Shown here one piece after another: positions 35,124 through 49,397 of a stretch of DNA of 64,000 nt. Source of the DNA: Oreocharis arfaki (taxonomy: Eukaryota > Chordata > Aves > Passeriformes > Paramythiidae); the NCBI GenBank assembly GCA_013398015.1, contig VZRR01009807.1, positions 248,001 to 312,000 of the forward strand, written 5' to 3'. The notes beneath the pieces were generated by a model, which saw nothing but the letters and a program-made list of their open reading frames with translations, was not told where the DNA came from and did not search any database. Positions within the stretch are counted from its first letter, which is position 1. Each line of letters opens with the position of its first letter. The position numbers and the translations under genes were made by a program.

Positions 35124-35780
35124 ATCATAGAACCATGGACTTGTTTGAGTTGGATGGGACCTTTTAAGATCCTCTAGTCCAATCCCCCTGCAATGTGCAG
35201 GGACAGCTTCCACTAGAAGGTTTTTCAGAGCCTTGTCCAACCTGACCTTGAATGTTTCCATTGATGGGGCATCCACTACCTCTCTGGGCAACCTGTTCCA
35301 GTATTCCACCACTCTCACTGTAAAAAGTTTATTCCTGATATCTAGTCTGAATCTATCTTCCTTTATTTTAAAACCCCTTGTCCTACCACTACAGGCACCG
35401 CTAAAAAGTTCGTCCCCATCTTTCTTATAAGCCCCCTCTATGAACTGGAAGGCTGCTATGGGGTATCCTCATATTTGTCTCTTCTCCAGGCTGAACAGCC
35501 TCAACTCTCTCAGCCTGTCGTTGCTGGAAAGGTTCTCCAGCCCTCTGATAATTTTTGACACCTCCTCTGTACTCACTCCAACAGCTCCATGTCCTTCCTG
35601 TGCTGGGCCCCCAGAGCTGGATGCAGCACTGCAGGTGGGGGCTCAGCAGAGCAGAGGGGCAGAATCCCCTCCCTGGCCCTGCTGCCCACACTGCTTTGGG
35701 TGCAGCCCAGGACACCGCTGGCCTTCTGGGCTGTGAGTGCACACTGACAGCTCATGTCCAGGTTTATCATGTCATCACTG
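35124..35780 (-). mobile_element. CR1 LINE fragment, longest copy in the window
   Basis: Minus-strand CR1 of about 655 bp. TCATAGAACCATGGACTTG (35124-35142) is the 3' end. Then AAGATCCTCTAGTCCAATCC (35167-35186), ATTGATGGGGCATCCACTAC (35260-35279), CTTCTCCAGGCTGAACAGCC (35480-35499), and GGCCTTCTGGGCTGTGAGTG (35720-35739). Minus frames encode RT C-terminal pieces: VVEYWNRLPREVVDAPSMET near 35260-35320, and SPHLQCCIQLWGPSTGRT upstream. The frames are shifted relative to each other, so the copy is dead. It has a good match to CR1 3' sequence and is among the younger copies. Confidence 0.95.
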
Positions 35781-38700
35781 AGGTATAGAGTATCAGAGCC
35801 AAACCAACTATTAAAAGGATTGTGATACTATTTATTACTGATTGGAAAAAAAAATAAAAAATAAACAATTTTTTTAAAAATACCTTCAAGTCACCCCAGA
35901 GCAGAGGTAAGCTGTCACACAAGTGTTTAAAACCTCACACAGTGTTCAGTTTCAAAAGCTAGGCCTTCTTTTTAACCTATAGGCAGCATAAGCAGTAGGG
36001 GAAGGAGAATTGTACCAAAAGGAAGAGAAATCCAGTGGCCCAAAGATGCTGAAGCCAAAAACCTCGCAGAACCTCCAGCAGGGAGCCTGTCTCAAAAAGA
36101 ACCTCCTTGCTGAAGATGAGTAGTGGTAACTACATGTATTTATCAGGTTGATCCTCTTTCAATAACTGAGCAGTGGGTGGGCATATATTTCATTAAAATG
36201 GCAAAGGCTTTCGCCTACCATAAACCAAAAATATAAACATGAATATGAAAGGCCATGAATTATGCACTCTGCTATCTTTGATCATCAGGTAGGGAGGAGA
36301 GCTTTAGAAATTACATTCAGGAATCAAATCAAGTTACCAGAACACCTCAACATCACAAGCATCAAGTAGGAGTTGATCTCATAGCTGATCAAAAGCTGAT
36401 TTGTTGCCTGCCTTTACCATAAATACTTGCAACATATCAAGCTGCCTGTAAGATTTCTCAGTAATCAGATACAAAGAATAGCTCTTCCGCACCTGTAGAA
36501 AATTAAAAAGTAAGTTTTGTGTTAATAAAACAAAAAATATTTTGCATTTAATGATAAAGAAATAAAGAGACAGAAAGACTTCTGCCTGCTGGTAGTGATC
36601 TCAGTGCAGGAATCCTTCCAACATACCTGAACACCCGCACAAAGCCATGCAGACCCTTGCTTGGATACTCCTTTGTAAAGCAAAGAGCCAGGGTGTCATC
36701 TCCTGGGCCAACCATTGCTCTAGCACTGTGCTATCACTTTTTTTTGTGCCTTCAGTTCAGTCAGCACTGGGAGGCTTCTTCACTTCCCGGTGGAAGCAAG
36801 CCATTACACCAAGGTAGCTGTTAGTAAAGCAGAGGGAGGAGAAAAGCCCAAATACCGTATAGCCTTTCACTTTAGTCTTGTAGCTGAAGACACATGATTC
36901 CCCACATTGCTCACCTGGGGTGTTCCCTACGTGCAGCCACGTGGTCCCCAGGGGAATCCACTGTGTTAACACAGGTCACACAACCACTGCCCAGCTCCCT
37001 TCTCTCTCACCACTGCAAACTGTGATGAGGCAGGAAGCCTGTGAGCTTCCAAGCACTAAAGCATCCTGCAAAATCTGCTGACTTCACTGACAGCCACAGT
37101 CATCTACTCAATAATTCACTAAATGCACCAGGTGGGCAGCAGGACCATACAACAGCTCCAGCTGTCAGCTTCCTGTGCTGATTGTCCCCAGTGAGCTGCC
37201 AGGCTCCCGTGCTCCTTCTGTACTTGTGTCTGCAGGCTCTTGCACAGGGTCAGTCTCAGACCTACACATGAGGGAACCATCAGTCACTTGAAAAGCAGCA
37301 AGGCTCTGACATTCACACAGAGACAGGCAATTTCAGTGAGCCAGCAACACAGACAGGACTGCCTGTGCCCAGATTATTTAGAGCTGAGAAGGGCCTGCCT
37401 GCCAGTGTCGCTGCTGGGTAGAGGCTGCCAACTCCTCACTCACACATGGGGCTCTTTAGATGCAATGGTTAGATGTAGATGTAATGACCCAAGGTTTTTC
37501 ACCTTTATAAGCAGGCTTATCACTTTATATTTAAAGGTGAGAAATATCTTTTATTTTATACCTCTGAGCTTTCAAGCATTTTTCTTCTCTACAACAGGAA
37601 TCAGTGATGGTTGAGGACAACCAGAAGCTTGCCAGAGAGGCACTCCAGACAGCATTGCAGCCCATGGAAGGGAAAGGCATCAGGCCTCACTGCCCAGCTC
37701 AGCTGCAGGACAGACATGGTGCAGGAAGAGCCAAAGAATGGGAACTGCAGGGAGAACAGGCAGCTACTATGACAGGGCAAATCACATTGCTTCTTGCACG
37801 CTCTGTGCAGATGCCAGATGCCACAGCTCTGCAGCTTACTGCCTTCTGCCTGCGATGAACAAGAAACTGAGTTTCCATGGGGCCCTGCCAGGTCTTTTCC
37901 CAAATGGTGCTCTGCTCTCTTCCCTCTCCAAACTCTGGAAAAAGTAGTTGCAGGCAGCCTTGAGTACTGTGGTGGGTTTCAGGTAGGAGAGGAAGGGATG
38001 AATAGCTGAGGTGGCTCATTTCAGGGACCTGGCTGAATAGACCTGCTAGAAAAGAACAACTCATTCAGTTCATTCTTCTCATCGTGGGAGTGTTGAGTCA
38101 GAGGGAGGTGTGTGGGCTGAGGGTGTTTATGAGGGCGGTGCTTGCAGAGCTGGGAAGACAGCAGCCCACCAGAAATACAATGTCTGTACATGGAAACTGT
38201 ATGTGGTGGGAGACGTGACAACTACACTTGAAGTTATTAGTTAGAACAATAAAGAAGACAAAGGACAAATAATGTCTTTGTCTATACCTCTACCTACTGT
38301 GAATAAAACACTCCCACTTCTCACACCCCAACAGCAGAGCCCCAGGGCTTCCACTCAGCGCTCTGCACCCTTCTGCAATGCTCTGCTCCCCAGGCCCAGC
38401 CCTGACTTTGCCCTGCCCTGTGAAAGCCCTGCAGCCCAAGCAATGCCTGAGATGCTGCTACAAGAAAACATTTTCCAGAAGAAAGTTCTGCCGTGCATTT
38501 GTGTGGCAGGAAGTGAGAGAGGGAGAGGAAGATCTTCTTTGAGGTCGTGCTTGATGAAAGGACACAGAAGAGATGGAGGAGAAAATGCCCTCTTTAACTT
38601 CTCCCCCTTGCTATGCCTGAACACGTCATCTGTCTCCACAGCCTGAGATATGAGAGAGTAAGAAAACTGAGGGAGAAAAAACACAAATAGAGAAGACTTC

Positions 38701-40035
38701 TGAGCCTAAGAGCAGCACACTCGAGTGGATCAAGTGGGAATAAGAGATTTTTAACATCTGGAGATTATTTAGATCACAGAAAGAGCACCATAAAATGTCT
38801 ACAGGTTAGAGAAAATAGCAAACAGGATGAGAGAAGTCACCCCATTCTTTACAATGAAGGAAACTGTTCATATGGTACAATTTGAGCACTTTCTCCACCA
38901 GCAAACTATGGAGATCAAAAATATAGATAAATTCAAAATTGGCTGAATAAGTTCAGAAGAAAAATGTGTGCAAGGATTTTAATATAAAATGTGCCGTCTT
39001 TGGTTCTTTCTGTTCTTCAGCTACAGATTGCTGAATCTGGGGACTTAGGGCAAGTATCACTACGTGTTTGACCTCTTCTTATGCTCTTGTTACTGGTCAG
39101 TGCCAGACACAGGTCTTGCCCTGAACAGAGCTTTGCCTGACCTGGCCCATCCCCAGCAGATGAGACAAGATCTTGGAAAATCTAGTATGTTCCTCTTTCT
39201 CCTCTCCATCTTCTTTTTTTTTTTCCCATTAGCTCTAAGCAAGGTAACTTTCCACCAGAATATATTTGGAAATGATAAATCAGTGCAGTGTCAATTTGGA
39301 CAAAATGGATGATTGATGTGCTTGTCAAATCCCAGGCTATTAACTCATTTCTGATAAATGTTAGGGAAACAGTGCAGGGTCTGAGATGAGAAAGCCAGGT
39401 CACTGCTCCAGACAAGGAATGCAGCAGGTCTGTGACCATTCCACATCCAAAAGCAACTCATAAGCAGAGCACCATAGAGCGAAGCACAGATGTGAAATCA
39501 CAAAGAAGACCCACCAACATTTTTGCAGAGGCCTGTTCAGAAGTGGGGGGGGAGGGGAATGGGATGCACTTCCCTAATGCTAACAAGCCGGGTCTCCAGT
39601 ACATCTGCACTGGACTAAGCGCAGGGATACTTCTCTTTGAAATAATAAATTAGCTAATTAAAAAAAGATTGGCTTCATCTGGTATGATCTTCCCCTGCTG
39701 CTCTGAAGGAGAAACCAGCCTCATAAGGAAGCAGGCAAGAAACCTGCCACATTCCCTCCAGGACACAGACAATGACTCCATTGGCATTACTACCATGACC
39801 CCACAGCCTCAAGAGGGCTTCAGAGCTATAGGCAAGGTTTCACCATGACAGAAAGCTGCTCTGGCACTAATGATGTGAAACACAGCAACAAAGTTTGGTT
39901 CATGACAGAGAAAAATTTCAATATGTACCCCGCATCAGAAGGCAAGAACAAGAACACTATTAACTAAAAAGGAAGATATAACCCTTCTGCCCTTCACTGG
40001 CAAAACTGCTGTATATACCCCTAGGCAACCACTTG
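35781..40035. other. Noncoding stretch, G8 tract
   Basis: No gene recognised. It holds an A/T-rich block at 35845-35885 and a run of eight G at 39545-39552. Frames of up to 124 codons (37240-37614 and 38272-38646 plus) overlap frames on the other strand and show no family. The segment 37968-38290 was considered as an LTR and not accepted. Confidence 0.5.
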
Positions 40036-40039
40036 GATA

Positions 40040-40265
40040 TTGTCTTCAGAGTTGTTAATTTCCACAGGAAAAATTAATTCTGTTTACTTCTTAAAAATGT
40101 CATTATAAGTGTTAATTTGTGCATCTCCTCAGCTGTATTTTCATCTGCACATTGCACTGAAAAGCCTCTACAATAATGGCACAAACCTAATGACAGGAGA
40201 CTATTAAATGAGGCAGCCCTCTATTGAATATAAACTTTCTTAAACAATTATTTCAATCCCACCAA
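40040..40265. promoter_or_regulatory. Candidate conserved noncoding element
   Basis: Repeat-free block. GAAAAATTAATTC (about 40068-40080) runs straight into TGTTTAC (40081-40087), a forkhead-type site next to homeodomain cores. Then GTTAATTTGTGCATCTCCTC (40111-40130) and CACTGAAAAGCCTCTACAAT. The texture is that of vertebrate conserved enhancers. Conservation was not tested. Confidence 0.25.
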
Positions 40266-40269
40266 GCAA

Positions 40270-42100
40270 ATTGTTCTCTTAGGGGAGAATATGCTTTTGC
40301 TGAAAAGAAGGCCTGTGAGATCAGTGCTCCAAGGCCCAAAGCTGCTCCACAGGCACATGGCAGGTGGATGGTGTTGCTCTGCGCCTCTCCCAGTAGCCAT
40401 GACATGCAAACAATAGCGCTCTCTCCCTGCAGCACTCCATCGGCCCACTAGGAATTCCTCTGAGCCCTTTAAACACAGTCATGAAATGTTGACACATCAG
40501 TGAAGGAATGAGCTGCAAATCACTGCAAACTCGAATTCAATTCATTCAGTTCCATGGAAAAATTCAGCAAGGCTTTCTACAGTCATCACCGGCTGAGACA
40601 GCACATCTCAATGTTCCTAAATAATGTATTAAATACGGAAGAGTTAGGTTTCCCTTTAGTTTATATGGTTCTTTTGTCAGCATTTAACATTACTGATCAC
40701 AGCCCCTCTCTTTTCAGCCATGGAAGGTGAATTGCAGAATTTTCACACAGCAAGGACTGTGTCAAAGCTGTTCCAGGACAGACAGCCTTGGTGCTCTGCA
40801 AGATGCTCTGGTGAGACCCTACAGCAGAGGCATCATCCCTGGTGTGATGCCGATTTTGCCTTCTGGGACATGAGGGGCTTTTGACATGACTGGAATGTGC
40901 TCCATATCCTGCCTTTGTGCTCAAGCCATGTTTCTGATAAACACACATCAAGCAGCCCAACTTCCTTGGGACTGGGCATCAAAAACAACTCAGGTAGCAT
41001 TATGTGTTTTGATACACCAGCCCTGTATCCAGGTGTGGGTTACAAGTAGGAATACCTTTTTTTTCCCTGGTCCCAGTTACATCTTGTAACATCAAAGACA
41101 AGATCATTTATCTTAGTTCCGGTGCCAGCCACTGCAACCTTATGTTTTCTGGTTTGCCTTCTCATTGAAGGCTGAACATGAGCAGGGAAAGTCCATTAGC
41201 TTTTCCCATAAGATGATGAATTTTCATGCCGCTGTAGCAACCTGTAAGAAGTGTCCTTAACCTGTCCTTACCCCCAAGAGAAGTGGTCATCTTCTTGGAC
41301 ATCTGTGACCATTCCTTCATTTCCTCATGGGAAGCACAACCAACCCAAACTTGTGCAGACATGACTGTCCTTCATCGATGTCATAACTAGAGTTTTCCAC
41401 CCTGGTGATGCCCTCCAGTGTACTGGCACTATTGTTCTGAGTAGGTTAATAGGGATCATCACCAGGCAATGGCCACAAAGAGGACAACAGCCAGCACAGA
41501 GTCCAGAGACAGGTCTATGGAGATTGGGTCAACCCCATAATGTCAGTAAATCATTTTTTAGAACAGCAGTTTCTCCCTGGCCAATGCCACTTCTTATTTA
41601 TCATGACTTGCTCAGCCCAGAGGAGCAGACAGCCACCTGGAGTCTCTTGGCCGTTTCTAGAGCTTATTACTGGATGCGTATCAGAAACAGTTTAATCTCC
41701 TCAAAAAGCACAACCTAGGATTAATGTGGTATGGATTTATTTTTAGGCACCACTTTCCATCCAGAAGCCCTTGCCTGTAGTGACAGAAATTATGTAGAAA
41801 TCCTATTGGTTTCAGGGAATATTTGTATGTGCATAGCCATGTTTTCAAATAAAATCAGTTTAGAAACTCCTGGGGCTGATTGTTTTCTTGGAGGGTAATT
41901 TGTCCCTGGATTATTGCATCTTCTCCATGAATGGCAGCAGATTGATGCATGCAAGCCTTGCTGCCTCTAGGCTCTTGAGGCCCCAACACTGTTGTCTCTG
42001 CAGGTCTATGCATCTCAGGTTGCTCTGCAGAGGCCTGTAGTGACACACAATTTATTGACCTGCAAGTAGCTCAGAAATTCAAATTACAACAATTGCAGTG
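40270..42100. other. Noncoding stretch, no supported feature
   Basis: Nothing recognised. Overlapping frames at 40248-40518 on both strands reflect one GC-richer patch. Confidence 0.5.
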
Positions 42101-42101
42101 G

Positions 42102-42127
42102 AAAAAAAAAAACCAAAAAACCAAAAC
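42102..42127. repeat. A-rich simple sequence
   Basis: Eleven A followed by CC, six A, CC, four A: a short A-rich (AAACC-like) tract. No retrocopy is recognisable on its left. Confidence 0.75.
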
Positions 42128-42129
42128 CA

Positions 42130-45100
42130 TGAAGTTCTCTTCAACTCCTGTGCTAAAAGAAAAATCGTGATGTTTAATTAGAGAGACGTGCCTTCTAGAC
42201 CTTATTCCTTTGTATTTGTTGAATATTCCATGCCATATTTCATCTTGAACAATGATGGCTGATTTACGAAAACTGCAGAGAGGTTTGAATATTTCTTTGC
42301 ATTCCTGGCAAGTTCTGACATGGGCAGAATTTCTTGTTTGACCGAGGAAGTAATGCCATAAATAACCAAACAGAACAGGTGGGACTGGCCTTGTATTTGA
42401 GGGGTGGGAAAACAACAAAAATGACCAACAATGACAGCCAAAAAAAGCTTACACTCCCAAAAAACCCACCAAAAAAGCATAGAATATCTGTGATATATTG
42501 TCCTCTTTTCCTTCCTTGTCGGTAAGTTGCAAGAACATGCCATGTTTCTGAGCTGCCCAGATGCCTGTCATCATTGGCACACCACCACAGGCAAGTCAAT
42601 AAATAAGTAACCTCAGGTGCCCAGCCAGTTGTCTGTAGTGCCTGAGCATCTCCTTAGGGCTGTGCCGGTCCCCAGAGGTCCTTCCCGGACAGAGTCCCTA
42701 CTGTGGTCCTCAGCCAACCAGTGTGATTTCTGGGCAGGAGATGGAGCATTGGTCAGGCAGACCTGAGCCTGTGGGTAAGCTCCCATGGGAAGCAGGGGCC
42801 ATTACACGCCATATCACTTTGCAAAATGGGGCAAAACACACAGCCTTGCTTTTGCCTTTTCTAGCATAGAGCAAGACATAATAAGACAAACCAGTTTCTC
42901 CCCCATTCCCCAAATCCCTGATTTCTGCGCTGCAAACTGATGAGAGACCAAGCAAACTTCATTCACCAGAGATTAATGAGGCCTCATCATGTGCTGCTGC
43001 CGTATTTCCAGGTGCTCTAGGAGGCCAGTGAAGTACCAGATCCTACAGAGAACAGAGTACAACAGCCACTGTGACCTTGGTTTTCATCACTTAGTATCAC
43101 TTCATCATAAACTCAGTATTCCCCTTTATAGAGGAAATGTTTCAACATCGATGTGCAATATTGAGGTCTATTTATCCTGAAGGTCACAAAACAAATAAAT
43201 CCAGGAAGATGGGTTGATACAGAAAGAATATTAAGTTATCCTATTTGGAACCAGACTAGAAACAGGAAAATCATTTCACTTCTATGTTGAAATAATATTT
43301 GCTGTCACAGTCTGGTTACTACCACCCTTCTCCTTCCTGCTGCCAGAGCTCCCCCAGATGAAGAAGAGCTGGGACCATTACTCCACTCTGGTCTCCAAGA
43401 AGCAAGCTGTAGGTATCCCAGTGGGGAGCTTCTGGCCTTCCCTTCACTGGAACCTGCTACGTGACCAAGATGGAGTATGGGCCATGAATAAGGGCAAAAT
43501 GTGGGAATGGATCTGGGATTATTCTTGTCTGCGGGGTGGTAACATGCACCTTTCTTGTTAGTGCCTCTGACTCCCCTCTCATACTTTGCTCTGTGTCCCA
43601 CACAGAGCCTACTTTTGCATCAAAGACAGCAGAAATAGCGGATGTGACCTGCATCTCCTGTCCTCAGGCTTTTTCTCCCTGTTCAATTCATGTTGCCTTT
43701 CCTGCTGCCCAGGAGCCTCTAGTCTTACTCGCTCCTGCTACCTGCATGTCCTGAGCCTCAGCTTCACTCTTACATCTGCATCTCTCAGTCTTCCAAAACC
43801 TTTTTTCTAGATCGGTTATTAATCTAAATTGTCCATTCCAAAATGGTGTGGACTTGAAATCAGGTAGAGACAGACAGAGAAAGAGGGAGAAGGAAAAAGA
43901 AAAGGAAGAAGGGGATGTACAAGACCTGAGGCTCAGCACAGCCCCTTTCTGCTCATCTCCATGTGTTTGTTGCTTCCAGAAGCATATGCTCTCTGCAACT
44001 GATGGGTTCAATTTTTTGCATAAAGTGCTGTGCAGTATTATGGCATCATGGAATTAGTAATGAATTATGCAATCTCTCACCTTCCCACTGGAATAAAATC
44101 ATCATTTGATTTGTGAATAATTTACTTGAACTCCCACTAAAAGACTTCTGTCAGAGACAGAACATATCTTTTTTAATTATTAGTGGTTCTTCCCATCAAA
44201 ATAAATAAAACAATAAGTTGAATTTCTAAATGACCTAGTGTTATTCAGAGACAAGTGCAGAGCAAGTTATTTGATGAGGCTGGTAATCACAAATAAATTA
44301 ATCAAATTTTCTTCCTATAAATTAAAAACATTTTCTAGAGAACACAGCAGAAATATCTTAACTAAGAGCTTTAAGATCATAAAAAACCAGAGATTTCTTC
44401 TTCCTCTCTCTGGTGTTTCCTGTATTGAAAAATGTTACTGACCAAAGGACCCAGATTCATTCCATGATAAGGCGAGTGGAAGTTTCTATTTCATCTCAGT
44501 GTTGAATGAGATGCAGAGTCCTCATTCAGGCCACAGCAGCTGCAGCTGGATACCTCTGTGCCTTCCCTCTTCTTCCAGGCGAACTGCCAGGACTTTGCGG
44601 TTTGGATATGTGATTTCTTTTTTCTTCTCTTTTTCTTTTCTCAATAATATAAATTTAAGTTATAAGCCTTAAGTGATAAAATTCTCAATACAGTAAGCAA
44701 GTGTAGTTCAATCAGATGACTTCCAGCTGGAAACCACAAAGTGGTGATGATAGAAAAGCTGAAAGTAACCGGAGATGTTTAGCAGAACAGTTATAAAAGA
44801 CAATATGTTATAATTTTGATAAAGTGAAGAAACAGTCTGAAATTAATAATTTTCATCATGATAAATATAAATTTATTCATGTCAGAAAACTTTTCCCCAG
44901 ATGCAGAAAGACTAATACTATTAAAAGATCTTCACAAATTTACTGCCAAGCCCTATTGGTAGTGTTCTCATGAGGATGATGTTGAGATAACAAGAAACAG
45001 CTACATAATCTGATCAGAGTTTTCATAAATTACCTTTTAAAAAAATACCTTGAAGTCTTCCCTGAACAGCAGAGGAAGGGCCACTTGCCTCACTAGTTTT

Positions 45101-48100
45101 CATTCTCCTTTATCTTGTCCCAGAGTGCTATAAAAACCACAGCAATTAAGTTTAAGTACCTATAATCAAGGATCTTGAAGGAGGATATATGAGAGGGTAT
45201 ATGGAGCAATAACTCTGGTGCCATCACTGTGACAGTCATGGGCAAAGAGGAGGCAGGAAAGAAGGCACAGAGCCACAGGGAGAAGGAGAATAAATCTCCA
45301 TCGCTCCTCCTCCATACCCCTGCAAAGTGACCCCCAACACTGTGTCAGGCTCCAGGGGACTAATGCCAAGAAGGCAGGTTATCAGCATGAAACTTGACTC
45401 AGAAAGATGGCTTCTCCTGAAAAGGGCCAAAACAGCAGCTCAAAACACCAGTGTGATTCTCCAAAAACCTAGTATGATCTCCAAATCACTTGGACATCTG
45501 TCAAACAACAAACACATGCAGCAGAACATGCCTGCTCCTATCTCAGCCCCATCTCCAGTCGTACAGAGTCCAAGGCAAACAGAGCGAAGACCTTTTCCTC
45601 CCAAATACACGGCAGCTTCTGGCTGAACCGGAATGGTAAGCCAAAATAAATCACTTAGGGATCAGAAGTGCAGTAAATATACCAACACTTGGCTCATCTC
45701 ACCAAGCACTCACAGGGAGAGGGTAAAGGTGGTTCTTCTGTACAGTGAAGTCTGCTGGTTGCCCTTCTGTTGAAGACACAGATTTGTGCAATTTTCACAT
45801 TCAAGCCCTTTCTTTTAACCCTCCGAAACTGATTGTGACAATATGTACATGTTGTTGTCCTTCTAGGAAAAAAGCATTTTGTAGTCTCTTCATAGCCAAA
45901 AAACTGTTTCAATTCAAAAACTACAACTAGCCAGGAAACGGCTCCTAAAGGCTGGTTTGTTTTATTCTTCACTGGTCGAGTTCAGTCGGGAGACTTCTTT
46001 AGATGTGGCCCAGGCAGGAGCCTGCGGTCCCTGCCAGAGGCTCATTTGACGCCACCTACAACAGAGACCTCTGATTCCCCTTATCTCCTGTGTTAGACCA
46101 GTCCCATTCCCAGTGTGCTTTTCTTTGGTTCTCAAGGTCTTTTCTGCAAGTGCAGCAGCCACATTTCTCCTCCCACACAGACCCCATGTGCCACCCACCA
46201 CTGCATGGGATGCTGGCGGCTGCCCCTGGCCTACACCTCACCTGGGGTTCGCTGGCTCAGGAATCCTCCATCTCTGCAGAGCTCCTCAGGGGCCCATGAG
46301 CTGCCTCTCCCTCTTCAGAGTTTGTCTAAGAGCAACCAAGAGGCTAAAATTTTTTCACAGACGTGTAAAGAAGCAAACATCGAGGTGGGTAGGATAGCTG
46401 CAGAAATTTTATCCCCCAGCAGGGAAGGCTTGTTTGGAAGGGGTTAAGACTTTCCTAAAATACCCAAGAGACTTAAAATATGACTTTTAAATCTTTATTA
46501 ATCTTATACTTTCCAAAGATTTTCCAAAAATATGTAAAAGTACTTTTTCTCTTTGGTGACTTCTTCTTTGCCAAATCATAACAACATCACAAATCATTTC
46601 AACAGTCTAAAAGATTACTTTTTAAAGTAGAGGGTAAAGTTTTTCTTATGCTTGCAATTTTAAAAGCAACAGTTTATACACCCAGAGAGACACAGCCTAA
46701 ACTAACTAACAACCAGGTAATAGTGTGTACTCAAGACCAGGTAAAACAGAGAATAATAGAAATTCAAGTGGCAATCTAACTGCATCAATCAAATATTATT
46801 GGTAGTGGCCCTCTTTTTCCCAGAGGGCTTGACACTTCAGACTGGAAAAAGCTGATGAAAAGATCACAGGGATAAATCTGGAAATATATTTAAACTGTGG
46901 GAGAACAGCAATTTAGATTATGATAATATGACCTATTAAAGAAAGAAATTAAAATTTCCCAACTGATTATGTTAAAAGAAGTTCAATTCCATAAGGACTT
47001 GCAGCACCAGTTATGTCTCAGTTTTGAAGAGGCAGAGAGAATATGAACATTTTATTTCCTGGCTATTCTCTGGCTACTTACAGAAGTGATCCTGTGGCTT
47101 TCAACCTTCTCCAGTTTTCAGACCCCTAAAAATGTACAGCGGTGTCCCATTAAAGAAAACACAAACCTGCTCACAAGAGGCTTGCTTTACGTGTTTGCTT
47201 TCAGTGATCTGTCAGAACTAGTTTGTGGGAATTAAGGCTTTAAGGAGCAGCAATCCACCCCTGCTGAGGACAGGCGCTCCTTCGAGGTGGAAGCAGCTTG
47301 CTGTCAGCTCTTGGCACGCCCAAAGTGTCACCTGTATTTGGATTTGTGCTCATATTCAGGCACAGGTCCTGGTGAGCCCGGGGGTGGGAGGAGAAGCTCA
47401 GCACCAGCATATGTAATTAGAGGAATGCTTCACCAGCATGAACAGCTTAATGGCAGGATAAGGCAGCATGGGCTGCCAGGAAACTTCTGCTATCTAAGCA
47501 AAGGACAAATGCAGTAAAAAGGGAACAGGGAGACCTGCCCATGCTATAGCAGGACTGAACTGAAGGCCCATACTGCTGGATTTTTTCTAGACACCCATTC
47601 AAGTTCCCATAAATCGGTGTTTCTTTGGAGAGGGATGTCCAGCTGCCCTGTGCATTGTGCTCTGCTCCTGACAGCTCGGCCCATCGTTGGCACCTCCTCT
47701 TTCCCTCCATCCTCTGCTGATGGATGGAGCAGAGCCAACAGCCTCAGGCAGCCTCTTAATCTCACCTGAGCAATTAGTTCTACTTCATATAAGCAGCTAA
47801 ACATTTCATTGTCTCCCTGGCACAAGGCAGCAAAGGCAAGAGGGAAGCAAGAGCCTGACACGAGGGAATTGTAGGACTCAAGACTTTCTTTCACCCACCA
47901 ATTCCACTCTCAGACACAGTGTCAGTTTGGCCCTTCTCCTCCCAAACTGTTAGTTGCTTTAGATGCTGTCTTTATGAGTTTTTACACAAAATATAAATTT
48001 TATTTACTTGTGAAATTCCAAAACTTCCAAAATACTCACAAACCAGAATTTTTACATTCTGGCCAGCAAGGTCATCCAAATCTTCTGCTGCAGGGACCAG

Positions 48101-49397
48101 GACATGCAAAGTGGCTTCGTCACCGTTGTTCTCATCCCTGATATTCACGTTCCCTTTTTAGGATCACCTTATGCATTTATAGCAACACTGCACCACTGAG
48201 AACAATGCATGTCATATTTGTCACTGAGGCAGGACATCATGCCAATTATTCTTCACCTCTCTTTTACAAAGAACAGGTAGAAAGCAGAAGAAGTTACAAT
48301 TCTCCTATGTTCAGTTTCACAGCTTCCTGAAACTTCTTGTTTATTGTTGTAATTTTAAATGTTGTATGATTATCTAAGAACTGGAAGACCAGAACTAGAA
48401 GGTTACATAGACATTATACAAATAACAAACACAGTATCATGTTAATGATGCAGACTAGGCAAAGTTGTTCAAAACTTGTACTTTAACTGAATACATGTGT
48501 AGAAGGCATGGCCCTGCTGGAAAGAGTGTCTATTTCCATAGCGCTGATATCAGCTGTGTCCTGTGTGCCCCCAAATGAAAGGAACGCATCCATTGGCATA
48601 TGACTAGAAATTACAAGAGTAGGCCAGCGCTGCAGAAAAGAAAAAGGTTATGTAAAGAATTAGATCAGTATGACTCATCCTGAACATTGGGTTTGGAGAA
48701 TGTTAATAGTACTATTGAGTATAAAGCTGGCTGTTACAGTTAAAATTGCACTTGGAATTTCCATTATAAATCCTATTTTCGAGGGTTTATAACTTGGCTG
48801 TAGTATAAATTCAATCACAGCTAAAACTCAACATACGGAGTCTCATCACTGGAAGCAAAAGGTTTTTCAGAGAAAAATCCTTCTGGTTGTTTGAGGGCAA
48901 GGGAAATAAAAATCCAGTAGAATCATTAAGGGAGAGTTGACACTTTTCCGCCCTCCAGTAAATTACAAATGACCTCTGTATTTAAACTCAGGATTTCATA
49001 GGTCATTAATTCAGAATGGAGAATGCTAACTCTAGGTGTATGGAAACACAATTCATTAAAAACACTTGATCTGTTAACCTGAATGATCTACTAGGAGGCA
49101 CATTCAGCAACTTTTCCAAAGTTTCAGTAGAAATTTTGACATTCAGAGTACCAAATTCCAACATTGGCAGTAACTGAAGAGCTTCCATCAATTTCTGAGC
49201 CACTAATGGTACCACATATCAAGTGCGGAGCTGCCTCCAAGTACATTTGGCAAAGTCATCCTGTTGGCACCAGGATGGATCCCACAGAGGCAGGCAAACA
49301 ATCCAGACTTCACGAGTCAGCTCAGGTGCATTCATGTATCAAACTCTGGCTGCACCAGAAGATTCCTGTGACCCCCCACTCTTTCTGTGTAAGTCGG
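42130..49397. other. Long noncoding stretch with purine and pyrimidine tracts
   Basis: About 7 kb without a supported gene or interspersed repeat. It contains a purine-rich tract at 43865-43915 (GAGA/GGAAA type) and a pyrimidine-rich tract at 44613-44641. Frames of up to 116 codons (for example 47544-47894 minus, 46115-46447 plus) are GC-driven and overlap on both strands. Confidence 0.5.
43865..43915. repeat. Polypurine tract
   Basis: Fifty bases almost wholly A and G (for example GAGAAAGAGGGAGAAGG), with only a few pyrimidines near the left end. Mirror-like polypurine tracts can form triplex DNA. Confidence 0.7.

Noticed and set aside
35425..35742. Overlapping ~100-codon frames on both strands
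   Set aside because: They are translations of the CR1 at 35124-35780. Only the minus one reflects the degenerate LINE ORF2.
37968..38290. Possible LTR (GTGTTTATGAGGGCGG block, AACAATAAAG downstream, TG start)
   Set aside because: No inverted ends, no duplication, and no match to an LTR I can recall. Signals are too common to support a call.
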